Positions 1-9,069 of a DNA stretch of 32,269 nt are shown one piece after another. The first letter of the stretch is position 1. Every line of letters begins with the position of its first letter. The stretch spans positions 1 to 32,269 of the forward strand of contig DHBY01000064.1 of NCBI GenBank assembly GCA_002398845.1, written 5' to 3'. This DNA comes from Firmicutes bacterium UBA4916 (GTDB lineage: Bacteria > Bacillota > Clostridia > Tissierellales > Tepidimicrobiaceae). The notes beneath the pieces are model-generated. The model worked only from the letters and a program-made list of their open reading frames with translations, did no database searches and was not told where the DNA came from. The translations under genes were made by a program, and so were the position numbers.

Positions 1-23
1 TACATCCTATGTTTTGGTTCTAC
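1..23 (-). CRISPR. First repeat of a CRISPR array, cut by the window edge
   Basis: On the minus strand this reads GTAGAACCAAAACATAGGAT followed by GTA. It matches the two degenerate repeats upstream of cas6 at 19/23 and 18/23 positions, and it resembles clostridial type I-B repeats (known family pattern: GTTGAACC, then AACAT, then ATGTATTTAAAT). The last 7 or so bases, which would form the 5' handle of the crRNA, lie outside the window. No second copy follows to the right within 24-214, so this is the leader-proximal repeat and the array extends leftward beyond position 1. Its place directly downstream of cas2 and a leader with a promoter supports the call. Confidence 0.8.
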
Positions 24-214
24 CAATGAAAAATAGCCATAACATTCTATAGCCCTATAGAATGCTAAGCCATTTAAGGCCACTTCTAAGAATCTTCCCA
101 AGCCATTTCTTTAATTTTTACATCTTCAATAATTATAAATGAATATTATGCATTTTTCAAGGTCCACATGGCTTTACTCTAGTTTTTAGCTTGGTAAATA
201 GTTTTTATAATCTT
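24..214 (-). promoter_or_regulatory. CRISPR leader with pre-crRNA promoter
   Basis: This AT-rich 191-bp stretch lies between the cas2 stop and the first repeat, the usual leader position. On the minus strand it carries TTGAAA (155-160), a 17-bp spacer and TATAAT (132-137), a good sigma-A promoter that would start transcription near 125, about 100 nt before the repeat. Between promoter and repeat there is a perfect 22-bp palindrome (43-64: two 10-base arms around CC). A direct repeat of aagccattt also occurs at 67-75 and 100-108. Such leader elements commonly serve adaptation-complex docking; that role is inferred here. Confidence 0.75.
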
Positions 215-502
215 CTATATAAATAGAGATGTCCCATCTTTTTTATTGGTACCTAATGTTTCCTCATCAAAATAACTTTTACTTATTAATTTTATAATTG
301 TAACAAAATCTTCATTAGGGACTATGGTATTTTGTATTTCACTTTTCATTTTTAATAAATTAGAAGGGGTTATATTCCCCCTAAATACAGATAATTGATG
401 ATGAATCAAATATTTCTTGCAAATTTTAAAAACCTTATTAACTCTCTTTTCCCCTACATCATAAAATACAAAAGCATAATTGTAATTATAATTTTTACTC
501 AC
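215..502 (-). CDS. cas2: CRISPR-associated endonuclease Cas2
   Basis: A 95-residue protein, typical Cas2 length. Cas2 forms the central dimer of the Cas1-Cas2 integrase that inserts new spacers at the leader end. The first beta strand ends in FVFYDVGEKR, with Asp15 at the conserved acidic position. The start is GTG, directly abutting the cas1 TAA, and a ribosome binding site (AAAGGAGATGG) lies inside the 3' end of cas1, so translation is probably coupled. It is the last gene of the cas operon and is followed by the leader. Confidence 0.93.
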   Translation of the reverse strand: MSKNYNYNYAFVFYDVGEKRVNKVFKICKKYLIHHQLSVFRGNITPSNLLKMKSEIQNTIVPNEDFVTIIKLISKSYFDEETLGTNKKDGTSLFI

Positions 503-1516
503 TTAAACCATCTCCTTTAAATTAAATGGCTTAAAGTCCTTTCCTTCTATTAAATATTTAATAAGTTTATATCCATCTAATTTTATTGCATTATAATATG
601 ATGTTTTCCTATTTAATATCGGGTGATGAAAAACATTATTTAGTCTCTCTTCAATTTCAGAAATAAATATTTTTCTACCTTCATCATTTAAGATACAATA
701 ATTAAGTTGTCTATCAAAATGTTTATTTATTTGGATCCTCCTATTATTTACAAGATTAAATATTGATCTAAAAACTATTACAGGTTTAAATACTTCACTT
801 AAATCTAGACTTAAAGAAAACCTTCCTTCACTTGGCTCATGTAAAAAACTTATAGATTGATCCAAATGAGTATTATATATTTGGGTAATCGTTTTTGCAT
901 ATAATATGCTATTACCAAACGAAATTAATGCATTTAAAGGATTTTCTGGTGGCCGTTTACTTCTTCTTTCAAACTCAAATTCTTTTTTTAAAATATACTG
1001 AAAAGTATTATAAAACTTTTCCCATATTAAACCTTCCACATAAAGAATTTGCTTTATATTTAATTCTTTATCTAATAATTTAGGGACATCATCCCTAAGC
1101 CAATCTAATGTTGTTTTTATTTCATCTTTCCCATGATTATAATAGTGGTATAACACTTCATGAATATTCTCAGCAATACCTAATACAATTGATTTAGCTA
1201 TCTCTTCTCTATAATTTAAATATGCTTCACATTGCCTTATTGTCAATCGTCCACTTATTAATTGTTCTTTTGGATAAAATGTCCCGCTATAATATCCATG
1301 ATAGTTAAAAAAATGAATTACAATACCAGCCTTCGATGCAAAATCTAAAAATTTGGTATTTAGTGATACCTCATTCATACAATATATTTCTCTTATTCCT
1401 TCTATAGGAATATAGTTATTACCATTTTCATTTCTAAATACTATGGAATTATCCTTACGTTTTAATTCACCCATGCTCATTAAATACTTAGTTTTTCCGC
1501 TCAAATTAATCACCAT
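503..1516 (-). CDS. cas1: CRISPR-associated endonuclease/integrase Cas1
   Basis: Type I-B Cas1, the spacer-integration nuclease. The active-site pattern is visible: Glu in YVEGLIWEKF, His in FLHEPSEGRFSLSLDLSE and the acidic Asp/Glu of LDLSE (about residues 166, 231, 243 and 246 when counted from the longer TTG start). I prefer the ATG at 1516, two bases after the cas4 TAA, giving MVINLSGKTKY. An in-frame TTG at 1531 would overlap cas4 by 13 bp and has no ribosome binding site. Either way the protein has the usual 337-342 residues. It is co-transcribed with cas4 and cas2. Confidence 0.93.
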   Translation of the reverse strand: MVINLSGKTKYLMSMGELKRKDNSIVFRNENGNNYIPIEGIREIYCMNEVSLNTKFLDFASKAGIVIHFFNYHGYYSGTFYPKEQLISGRLTIRQCEAYLNYREEIAKSIVLGIAENIHEVLYHYYNHGKDEIKTTLDWLRDDVPKLLDKELNIKQILYVEGLIWEKFYNTFQYILKKEFEFERRSKRPPENPLNALISFGNSILYAKTITQIYNTHLDQSISFLHEPSEGRFSLSLDLSEVFKPVIVFRSIFNLVNNRRIQINKHFDRQLNYCILNDEGRKIFISEIEERLNNVFHHPILNRKTSYYNAIKLDGYKLIKYLIEGKDFKPFNLKEMV

Positions 1517-1518
1517 CC

Positions 1519-2013
1519 TTATAGAAAGCAATATTCATAATAGGCACATTTCTTACAACCTTTTATTAAAGTAGCTTCAGGAGGATTTTCTGTATTAATA
1601 AAATTTTCTATTTCGATTGTTAATTTCTCCATCTCCTTTTCCCTATCTTCATCCAATTCTATATAATGTATTTTTTTATCAGTTGTCCTTTTTTCAATTA
1701 CCTCGATTTTTCCTTTTCTATCTACCCCTTTTTCCTTTAATATTTTTAGGTAAAATAAAGTCTGCCATTTAACAGCATTCAAGTCAGAATCTGATTTTTT
1801 TACTTCTGTTAAATACATATCGTTTATTTTATCAATTTTTATATTATCTATAGCTACTTCAGTATTCTTTTTCCCCTCTGATTTTAATTCATGTAGGACC
1901 TTACCTATTCTGACATCTTCACTATTATCTTCTAAATTTATTCTGTTAGCAAATAGCCAACATTGTCTTTTGCAATGAAAGTAATAATTGACTATAGTAC
2001 CCGTTACATTCAT
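1519..2013 (-). CDS. cas4: CRISPR-associated exonuclease Cas4
   Basis: A 164-residue RecB-like nuclease of the Cas4 family. Cas4 trims prespacers and selects for the PAM together with Cas1-Cas2. The N-terminus has HCKRQCWL (Cys14 and Cys18) and the C-terminus has GCKKCAYYEYC (Cys153, Cys156, Cys162), consistent with the Cas4 iron-sulfur cluster. Nuclease residues are visible as His41 (GKVLHE), Asp56 or Asp61, and Glu70-x-Lys72 in LTEVKKS. Its ATG overlaps the cas3 stop by 4 bases, indicating translational coupling. Confidence 0.93.
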   Translation of the reverse strand: MNVTGTIVNYYFHCKRQCWLFANRINLEDNSEDVRIGKVLHELKSEGKKNTEVAIDNIKIDKINDMYLTEVKKSDSDLNAVKWQTLFYLKILKEKGVDRKGKIEVIEKRTTDKKIHYIELDEDREKEMEKLTIEIENFINTENPPEATLIKGCKKCAYYEYCFL

Positions 2014-4586
2014 ATAAACATCTCACCAGTTTCCTTTAGATATTTCATTCTATCGAATTTTCCATCATCAGTTAAAAATTTTTCCCCATTTTCAATATAA
2101 TAAATCCTTCCAATATTCGTATTAGAAAATTTAGGCCTTCGGTCGTATTTATCATCAAAATCTAAAAAGTTAAAAGTAAAGTAAGAAATCATCTGGGATA
2201 ATTGTGATAGTTTAATTCTTTTTTCAGCATAATCCATGTAATTATCCTTTAATAACTCTACATATTCTTGCCAGACCTTTACTCCGTCCAAGGTTTGGCC
2301 ATTATCTAATTCTATTTTATGGGCTAGGAATATTTGATAGTTTTCTTGGTCAATTAATTTCATCTTTTTCTCAACCTCGGTAAAATTGAGTTTCCCCACA
2401 TCTTCGTTAAAAAAGGCCTCCATATTTTCACAATTATATTCATTTTTCTTTTCACCTAATCTTTTAAAACACTGTTGATAAAAATAATCAAAGTCTTTGG
2501 TCACCAAGTAAGCTTGATAAGTTTCATCTAATAAATTCTTTTCTAGTCTATAATCTTCTTTATATATTTTATTTGCATTATCATAGTTAAAAAAATAAGC
2601 ATAACAATTAGGTCTCTTACAAGATCTATTTATCCTCCCCAAAAATTGTTCCTCACTATCTAACATAGATATATCTTTCAATCCTATATCCATGTCTATA
2701 TCTATTCCCGCCTCTATTACTTGAGTTGCAATTACTAAAATATCTTTATTTATATAGTTTTCATCTTTATCAACCTCATTTATCTCACCAATTACTTTAT
2801 TTCTAGAATACGTGCTATCATCGCCCGTAATTTCTCGAACCTTCCTTTCGCCATTAAATCGTTCCTTAAATATTTCATAAAAATGTCTCGCAGTTTTTTT
2901 CGTTATAAACTCAATTAATACTCTTGCCTCTCCCCTTTCCGCAAATATTTTTTCTACAATGTTAATAATATCTTCATCTTCAATTTTACCTAATTTTAAT
3001 AAGTCAAAATTTAGAATAACCCTTTCCTTAAATAAGACATTTTGATAATATATATTTTTATCCTCTATCAATTCGATGAAATTAGCATTCTTATCTTCTA
3101 TAAGCTTGTCTAACTTAGGCAATGTTGCAGACATTATTATTATTTTTATATTTAATAATTGGCTGTATTCTGTTAAAAATCTGACTATTTCTGGCCATAA
3201 AGTGTTTTTATAGCTTTGTATTTCGTCAATTATAATAACACTATTGCATAATTGTAAAAATGGTAAATTTATTTCCCTACCAGTTCCAAATAAATAATTA
3301 AAGAAATTTACATGGGTTGTTAAAATTATTGGATAATTTAAAGTTTGTCTGTTTAGTAAATCTACAGTATAATCCTCTTTATAGATATCATACTCTTCAC
3401 TTTTTTCTTTTTTAGTTATTATTGGGGTTATAGAATTAATAACCGCAATCCTAAAACTATTCATATCATTTTTAGCAAAAATATCTCTAAAAAACTTTTC
3501 TGTTTGCTCGACAAGAGTATTGAATGGAAATATATAAAAAATTTTATTAAAATTAGGTCGACTCTTTATTATATTTAATGCTAGATTTATAGAAGTATTT
3601 GTCTTACCACTTCCAGTAGGTGCCTCAAGATAATATATATTCCCTTTATCTAGATTTTTTAAAAGATTATCTTCTGATTCAATAAGAATATCACTTCTCA
3701 GATTATTTATTGAATTTGTTCCAAAATAATTCTTATCTTTTTTATATTGTTCTATTCCATTATACACATCGGTATTTTTGTATAAATTAAATACACTATC
3801 TATATCATCTATATATTTAAATTCTGGTTCTTTCCCTTGCAAATAAGTATGAGTGGCAAAAAAATCACAATTTACAATTAAAGAGAACAATAGTTTATTT
3901 AAAATATAAAAACTAAATGAATCTATATTTTCTCCATATCTATATTTAAGCTTGGCTAAACTTTTTCTACCCGTAAGTCTTTCTTTGTATATATAATAAC
4001 TTATCTCAAAATTATCAGACTTTATATTCTCTAATTTCCATTCAACCTTATCTAAAAATGCTATTTCTGATAAGTCTTCAAGATAAGAATGGTGTCTAGA
4101 TATTATATAAGAAAATGAATATAAAATATTATATAAAAATATCCTTGTTTCTCTATCCTCTATATTTTCATCAATCTTATCTAGGTATATATCTATATAG
4201 ATAAGAGAAGACAATAGTGAATGTTTTGATTCATGTGTGGCATATCTATCTTCAACAGTTATTCGTAAGTTATTCATTTTATTTTTTTGAAAAGCAGGGT
4301 TAATTTTGCCTATATCATGAAGATATATTGCATTTACAAACATCTCAGATATTAAATTTTGAATTTCATAATCTATATGTTCTCCTTGAATTGGTAAACT
4401 TCTAATTATATTTGTAATTATACCCTCTAATCCTTTGTCACGCGTAAATCGCTTAAAAAAATATAGACTTAGATCTGAATGTTCCTTTAAGGTTTCCTCT
4501 ATTGCATTTCCTTTTATATGAGCAAATATATTTTCATGATTATCCACAAGTTTCTCTATATCTTGAATAATTAAATTATCAAACAT
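2010..4586 (-). CDS. cas3: CRISPR-associated helicase-nuclease Cas3
   Basis: An 858-residue fusion of HD nuclease and superfamily 2 helicase. Cas3 is recruited to the R-loop formed by the I-B Cascade and unwinds and degrades target DNA. The HD domain shows LHDIGKINPAF (His90-Asp91), His122, the SRHHS pair (165-166) and CDFFATH (Asp241). Helicase motifs are EAPTGSGKT (about 321-329), IIDEIQ (452-457), MSATLP (485-490), VIEAGIDID and QFLGRINR (647-654). All catalytic motifs look intact. It follows cas5 after a 44-bp gap holding a stable hairpin, and has the ribosome binding site GGGGGAA before its ATG. Confidence 0.95.
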   Translation of the reverse strand: MFDNLIIQDIEKLVDNHENIFAHIKGNAIEETLKEHSDLSLYFFKRFTRDKGLEGIITNIIRSLPIQGEHIDYEIQNLISEMFVNAIYLHDIGKINPAFQKNKMNNLRITVEDRYATHESKHSLLSSLIYIDIYLDKIDENIEDRETRIFLYNILYSFSYIISRHHSYLEDLSEIAFLDKVEWKLENIKSDNFEISYYIYKERLTGRKSLAKLKYRYGENIDSFSFYILNKLLFSLIVNCDFFATHTYLQGKEPEFKYIDDIDSVFNLYKNTDVYNGIEQYKKDKNYFGTNSINNLRSDILIESEDNLLKNLDKGNIYYLEAPTGSGKTNTSINLALNIIKSRPNFNKIFYIFPFNTLVEQTEKFFRDIFAKNDMNSFRIAVINSITPIITKKEKSEEYDIYKEDYTVDLLNRQTLNYPIILTTHVNFFNYLFGTGREINLPFLQLCNSVIIIDEIQSYKNTLWPEIVRFLTEYSQLLNIKIIIMSATLPKLDKLIEDKNANFIELIEDKNIYYQNVLFKERVILNFDLLKLGKIEDEDIINIVEKIFAERGEARVLIEFITKKTARHFYEIFKERFNGERKVREITGDDSTYSRNKVIGEINEVDKDENYINKDILVIATQVIEAGIDIDMDIGLKDISMLDSEEQFLGRINRSCKRPNCYAYFFNYDNANKIYKEDYRLEKNLLDETYQAYLVTKDFDYFYQQCFKRLGEKKNEYNCENMEAFFNEDVGKLNFTEVEKKMKLIDQENYQIFLAHKIELDNGQTLDGVKVWQEYVELLKDNYMDYAEKRIKLSQLSQMISYFTFNFLDFDDKYDRRPKFSNTNIGRIYYIENGEKFLTDDGKFDRMKYLKETGEMFI

Positions 4587-4610
4587 AAAGGTTCCCCCAT
4601 TTCTAAATAC

Positions 4611-4630
4611 GGGATGCCAAAGGGCATCCC
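4611..4630 (-). promoter_or_regulatory. Stable hairpin between cas5 and cas3
   Basis: A perfect 8-bp GC-rich inverted repeat (4611-4618 with 4623-4630, 4-base loop) begins on the base after the cas5 stop codon. No U-tract follows on the minus strand, so a full intrinsic terminator is unlikely. An mRNA-processing, stabilising or partial attenuation element that sets Cascade versus Cas3 levels is possible. The function is inferred. Confidence 0.6.
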
Positions 4631-5410
4631 TTATATAAATGCTAATATCTTTTTATTTCCTCCATGTTCATAGCTATAAATATCCTTTAAATTTTTGTCA
4701 TCAAGTATCTCTAAATTAGTGAAATACAATTTTTCAAATTCATAAAAGTTATATTCTTCATTTAATCTATAAGGGCTATATTCCTTAAATAGGTATGGAG
4801 TTGTTTCATCCAAATCATATGGTATATTGCCTATTTCTACTTCGTTGGCCTTAAACAATGTATCTATCTGCTTTACATTTTCCACTGGATTGACTTTAAT
4901 TAATGCCCTTTCTTTTAGTACAGCTGGATGATCATTTTTCCCCAAGTAAGGAATAAAGACACATTTATTATTTAAAATATAGTCTTTAAGTTTCGTAAAT
5001 TCATTTTTATCAATAGAATCATCATCTAGTATATATATATGCCAACAAGGATTTTCAAGCCATTGTTCCCTAACTATAAGATTCCCCCCTTCCTCTTTAC
5101 TGGCATATCCAACACTATTATTAAATGCCTGGATCTTTTTAATAAAATATCCATTCTCAGTTTTGGGTTCTATTGCCACCTTTAATTTATGAAGTTTTTC
5201 ATAAAATTCCGGGAACTTAGTGTTCTCCCTATTTTGTTGAGTATGCCCTTCTAATCCAATTATGGCTCCCAGTAGTCCCAATAAAGCAATCTTATGAATA
5301 TTGTTATAAGTAAAATAGGTATTTACATTTACATCTGGCTTTTTAAAAAATCCAGTACTCCCACTTAATTCAAAGCTTATTGCCTCTTTTGGCTTCTTGA
5401 TTTCTTTCAC
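4631..5410 (-). CDS. cas5b: Type I-B Cascade subunit Cas5
   Basis: A 259-residue RAMP protein of the Cas5 (Cas5h/Cas5b) family. It binds the 5' handle of the crRNA and caps the Cas7 backbone. The N-terminal strand AISFELSGSTGFFKKPD, followed by LLGLLGAIIGLEGH, is typical of I-B Cas5. An in-frame TAG lies two codons upstream and no ATG follows nearby, so the start is taken as GTG at 5410. This is odd because the GTG lies within the G-rich AGGGGGTGA that would otherwise serve as the ribosome binding site. It sits 25 bp after cas7. Confidence 0.9.
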   Translation of the reverse strand: MKEIKKPKEAISFELSGSTGFFKKPDVNVNTYFTYNNIHKIALLGLLGAIIGLEGHTQQNRENTKFPEFYEKLHKLKVAIEPKTENGYFIKKIQAFNNSVGYASKEEGGNLIVREQWLENPCWHIYILDDDSIDKNEFTKLKDYILNNKCVFIPYLGKNDHPAVLKERALIKVNPVENVKQIDTLFKANEVEIGNIPYDLDETTPYLFKEYSPYRLNEEYNFYEFEKLYFTNLEILDDKNLKDIYSYEHGGNKKILAFI

Positions 5411-5435
5411 CCCCTATTTAATGCTTTTACCATTT

Positions 5436-6389
5436 TTAAATCTCTTCCCTTGTAAATATATTGAATCTTTTCGCAGTGTTAAGTGTATCCTTTATATCAG
5501 TAGTCATAGGATTATAATAAATTTCAATATTTTCAATTTCATTAATAATTTTAGCTTCATTTATAAAATCAAGCCCAGTTAAATCTATGATATTTTTTTC
5601 ATCGCCCTTTTCAAAACCTATATACCTATCTAAATTAGCTAGATAGAGTTCACTATCTTCTTTGCATTCTATAAATAGTGCAAATTCATTTTCACACCCT
5701 ACTTTACTATTGGTATTTAATGCAGTAGCCCCTATTAATGCCCCATCTTTAAAACCCTCATATGCTTCCATTGTATATCCATCAAATCCAGATAAAACAT
5801 TCTTGTACTCATCATAATTTTGTGGGTTTACAGAAAAAGGATACACATAATGAGCCTCATCACTTACAATTTTTTTCCCTAAACTTGATGCATCAGCTTC
5901 ACCTTTTTTAGGATTTTTAAACGGGGACAATATATCTTGGACTTCTACATTAGTCCCTTCAAATATATTATATCCTTGCCCAATTTGCACAGCACCAGTG
6001 ATACTAATATTTTGATTTTCAACTGCAAATGTAGCCCCAAAGTTCATAACATCTATAGATGAAAAAAGGTTGGCCAATACTTCCTCAGAAGATGTTTTTT
6101 TATCTAATGTCGTCTTAAAAATTTCATTATATCTTTCCTCTAATGTCTTAGGTTGCATTTTATTTTTTTCATCTGCTTTACCCTTATTTTCGATTTTATA
6201 TGACTTAATATATAGTACCTTTTCCCTTTTGTTTAACCAATTTTTTTTAATGGAATATTTTAAAGCCTTATCACTACCAAATATAATTCCCTCACTAGTA
6301 CTTTTAGGCCTCCCTGTAAAATCTGCATTCCAATTTGACATCCTACTAGATATTCCAATAAGACCATATACTCTATTTTCCATCTTCAT
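5436..6389 (-). CDS. cas7: Type I-B Cascade backbone Cas7 (Csh2-like)
   Basis: A 317-residue RAMP protein. Several copies coat the crRNA spacer and form the Cascade backbone, each thumb flipping out every sixth base of the guide. The N-terminus NRVYGLIGISSRMSNWNADF and the internal FGATFAVENQNISITGAVQIGQG match the Cas7/Csh2 family. The ATG at 6389 has a strong AGGAGGGGG site 6 bases upstream, inside the end of cas8b, which it overlaps by 17 bp. The six-base Cas7 periodicity matters for the self-targeting guide upstream of cas6. Confidence 0.93.
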   Translation of the reverse strand: MKMENRVYGLIGISSRMSNWNADFTGRPKSTSEGIIFGSDKALKYSIKKNWLNKREKVLYIKSYKIENKGKADEKNKMQPKTLEERYNEIFKTTLDKKTSSEEVLANLFSSIDVMNFGATFAVENQNISITGAVQIGQGYNIFEGTNVEVQDILSPFKNPKKGEADASSLGKKIVSDEAHYVYPFSVNPQNYDEYKNVLSGFDGYTMEAYEGFKDGALIGATALNTNSKVGCENEFALFIECKEDSELYLANLDRYIGFEKGDEKNIIDLTGLDFINEAKIINEIENIEIYYNPMTTDIKDTLNTAKRFNIFTREEI

Positions 6390-8268
6390 TATTATCCCCC
6401 TCCTGTTTAGAATATAAAAGATTGTTTGACAATATGCCAGCTATAAGGAAACCTTTCATTTCATCAGTTATTTTAGTTTCTGTTTGGTATCCCATGACCA
6501 TAGACATGGCATTTTTAAATTTAATATACCCAATGGATATGTTGTGGCTATAAGTTTCAAAAGTTTCCTCAAGTCTTCTCTTTAACTGATTAGAATTTCT
6601 AGCTAATAAAAATGGCTCAAACATTCCAAAATGTTTTTTAGATGCTTCCGATGTTGAAATTAAGTAATATGCTAATTGCCCTGCTAAGAAATAAAATTCC
6701 TCATCGCTATTGCAGTATACCATCTCCTTAAAGTTGATCTTTTTTTCTATTTTGCTTATAACATCCTCTAATCTTGAAGCCATATCCTTCCCTCCCTCGA
6801 TTTTAAAATATTTTAAAAAAGATAGCCTTAAATTATAAGCCCTTCTCATATTCATAAGCCTAGTTCCCTCTACAGTGCTTTTTAGCTGTTCATCAATGCT
6901 GCTTAAGGTTATTTTATCAATGATTTTCTTTATATTTGTATCTATACCTTTATGAAAATAATCAAAAAAGGCATCTCTACTTTCCATAAACAGTATTTTC
7001 ATTTCATGGGTAAACTTATTGGACTTAATATCAGGTTCTATATTTTTAAAATATCCTTTCATTTCTCCATTAAAATAATACTGGCTTACTAAATATTGAA
7101 TTGATGATAAATTAGTAATTGTTCTATCTTCTTCATATTTATCTTTTAAATAAACTTTTTGTTCTGGATCATATAAGGGAACTCGTAATGTATTTTCTAG
7201 TTTAAATCTAATCTCTGGTAAAGGAGAAGGTATATTATCAAAATCTACAATCTCATAGTTTTTACTGCTCTGGCTCATTGCCATATTAACAATATAATAT
7301 GGTTTGTCACCGTCATAAGGTTTTCCACCATCAAAAGCATAATTATATCCTAATTTAAATACATCTTTCTCATTTTTAATACTATTAAGCATCCACTCAT
7401 AGAAGTTCTTAGTAGCTTTTACATTTTCAACAGTATCCCTTATAGGCACTAGGCATTTCATCGTTTTTAATAATAAATAGGGCTTTTTCTCATTTGTTGT
7501 AATATCCGAAATAGGTAAACCAAGTATTTCATCATTTACTAGTATATTGTATTCTTTTACATTATAAATTCTTGGAATTAAATATACTCTGCTTTCTTTT
7601 CTGTACTTTTCAATATCTTCTTCAAAAAAGATTTTTATATATCCTTTTACTTTTGATTTATCATCTATTAATTTAATAGTATTGATAATATCTTCCATAT
7701 TATCTAACATATATTCTTTACATTCCTCTATATCTTGTCTTCTTTCATCATTTCTTATATATGCTACCTCCTCACTATAATAGGCTTGTAAAAAGTTTTC
7801 CATTTCCTCCTCTTTTTTTTCTGGTTTAAACTTTATATCAGATGGTAGTAAATCTTCAAAATAGCTTTCAGCATTTTTTAATCGTTCATAATAGTTCTCT
7901 GTTAACCTTTTTAATTCTCCTATATCCAGCGGGTTTTTCCCAATACTAGGCAATCTATCTTTTTGAATAAAATAAGATAAATAATTAGCACTAAGTATTT
8001 TTTTAGCTGGCAAATCTATTGCCTTATTAGTATTTAAGATTTGGCTACAGTAGTCCCTTTCCTTAAGCCAGTTATACAGATCTAATTTTTCTGGTGCAAT
8101 TTCATCATCAGTGTCTATAATCATATATCTATTTTCATCTATTTGACTGATAGGTTTTTCCCTATCAATCTTAATATATAGACCATCCTTCGGAAAATAA
8201 TTATCTAATATGATTTTATTATCCCCTTTAATAGCTGTCTTAAAATGTTCGGTCATATCACGATGCAT
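6373..8268 (-). CDS. cas8b: Type I-B Cascade large subunit Cas8b
   Basis: A 631-residue large subunit, by position and size the Cas8b (Csh1/TM1802-type) protein that recognises the PAM and helps recruit Cas3. Large subunits diverge quickly, so the assignment rests on the operon (cas6 upstream, cas7 downstream), the length and the overall style, including the early LPAKKILSANYLSYFIQKD segment. I choose the ATG at 8268, which has GGGGAGG 8 bases upstream. An in-frame GTG three codons earlier overlaps that site and is less likely. Confidence 0.85.
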   Translation of the reverse strand: MHRDMTEHFKTAIKGDNKIILDNYFPKDGLYIKIDREKPISQIDENRYMIIDTDDEIAPEKLDLYNWLKERDYCSQILNTNKAIDLPAKKILSANYLSYFIQKDRLPSIGKNPLDIGELKRLTENYYERLKNAESYFEDLLPSDIKFKPEKKEEEMENFLQAYYSEEVAYIRNDERRQDIEECKEYMLDNMEDIINTIKLIDDKSKVKGYIKIFFEEDIEKYRKESRVYLIPRIYNVKEYNILVNDEILGLPISDITTNEKKPYLLLKTMKCLVPIRDTVENVKATKNFYEWMLNSIKNEKDVFKLGYNYAFDGGKPYDGDKPYYIVNMAMSQSSKNYEIVDFDNIPSPLPEIRFKLENTLRVPLYDPEQKVYLKDKYEEDRTITNLSSIQYLVSQYYFNGEMKGYFKNIEPDIKSNKFTHEMKILFMESRDAFFDYFHKGIDTNIKKIIDKITLSSIDEQLKSTVEGTRLMNMRRAYNLRLSFLKYFKIEGGKDMASRLEDVISKIEKKINFKEMVYCNSDEEFYFLAGQLAYYLISTSEASKKHFGMFEPFLLARNSNQLKRRLEETFETYSHNISIGYIKFKNAMSMVMGYQTETKITDEMKGFLIAGILSNNLLYSKQEGDNNEDGK

Positions 8269-8306
8269 TGACTTCACCTCCCCAATATTTTGCTAGTGCA
8301 AAATAA

Positions 8307-8996
8307 TTATCTTGCTATACAAAAACCCATTCCATTACTTGAATTTTTTTCCAACAAACCCGTTCCCAACGCTGTAAAAGCTAATTTCTGGGATATTTCA
8401 TCTTCACTTACTAATATACTAAACTTATTGCCTATAAGCCGTATGTTCTTGTATTTTAGCCCAATCGGCTTATAATTTTTAAATTCTATTCCCTGTATAA
8501 AATTTTCACTTAATTCTAAAGTTTCTTCATAATAATCTTGATATTTTTTAATTAAATTATCTTCTATCCGCCTAGTCAATAATTCTATACTATCCCCCCT
8601 TGTCCAAAATCTATTATCAACGGTTAATACTGCTGGAGTAACTGTGTATAATTCATTAATAAAAAACTGATTATATGTTTTTAGTTCAGTAGAGATAATT
8701 TGAAAATATATGGGTGTAACTTTAGTGATTACTTTTGCGATTTTAGATATAAGTGTTTTATCTATACTTCTTATTTTAAAAACATATATCCTCCCTTTTT
8801 TATAAACTTTATCCTCCTCCCTCGGAAATAGCGAATCGTATACATAAAACTTATACCCCTTGCCTTGATGTATGTCTAGTAAATCCTTATCCAAGGACAT
8901 ACCGTTAGCTATATGTTTTCCTATTATTTCGTTAGCTTCATCAAAATACATATCTTTTATTAAATATGCTGTACAATTTAATTCAAAATATTGCAT
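8307..8996 (-). CDS. cas6: CRISPR RNA endoribonuclease Cas6
   Basis: A 229-residue RAMP endonuclease that cuts pre-crRNA within the repeat and leaves the 8-nt 5' handle. The diagnostic glycine-rich loop is at the C-terminus: LGTGLLEKNSSNGMGF, with Gly211/213 and Gly222/224. His28 or His43 are candidate catalytic histidines. It is the first gene of the cas operon, with the site GGGGGTGA before its ATG and a leader of about 115 nt. It would process both the main array and the two-repeat mini-array upstream. Confidence 0.93.
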   Translation of the reverse strand: MQYFELNCTAYLIKDMYFDEANEIIGKHIANGMSLDKDLLDIHQGKGYKFYVYDSLFPREEDKVYKKGRIYVFKIRSIDKTLISKIAKVITKVTPIYFQIISTELKTYNQFFINELYTVTPAVLTVDNRFWTRGDSIELLTRRIEDNLIKKYQDYYEETLELSENFIQGIEFKNYKPIGLKYKNIRLIGNKFSILVSEDEISQKLAFTALGTGLLEKNSSNGMGFCIAR

Positions 8997-9069
8997 TTTT
9001 TCACCCCCTAGATTCCTTTGTCTAATACTTCTACATAAATTCTGAGATTCCTCCCACTTTTAACAATTT

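Noticed and set aside
67..108. aagccattt direct repeats as a CRISPR array
   Set aside because: The repeats are 9 bp, 33 bp apart and lack a conserved 30-bp unit; they lie in the leader.
4611..4630. Hairpin after cas5 as a full intrinsic terminator
   Set aside because: No U-tract follows on the minus strand, and the downstream cas3 has no promoter of its own that I can see.
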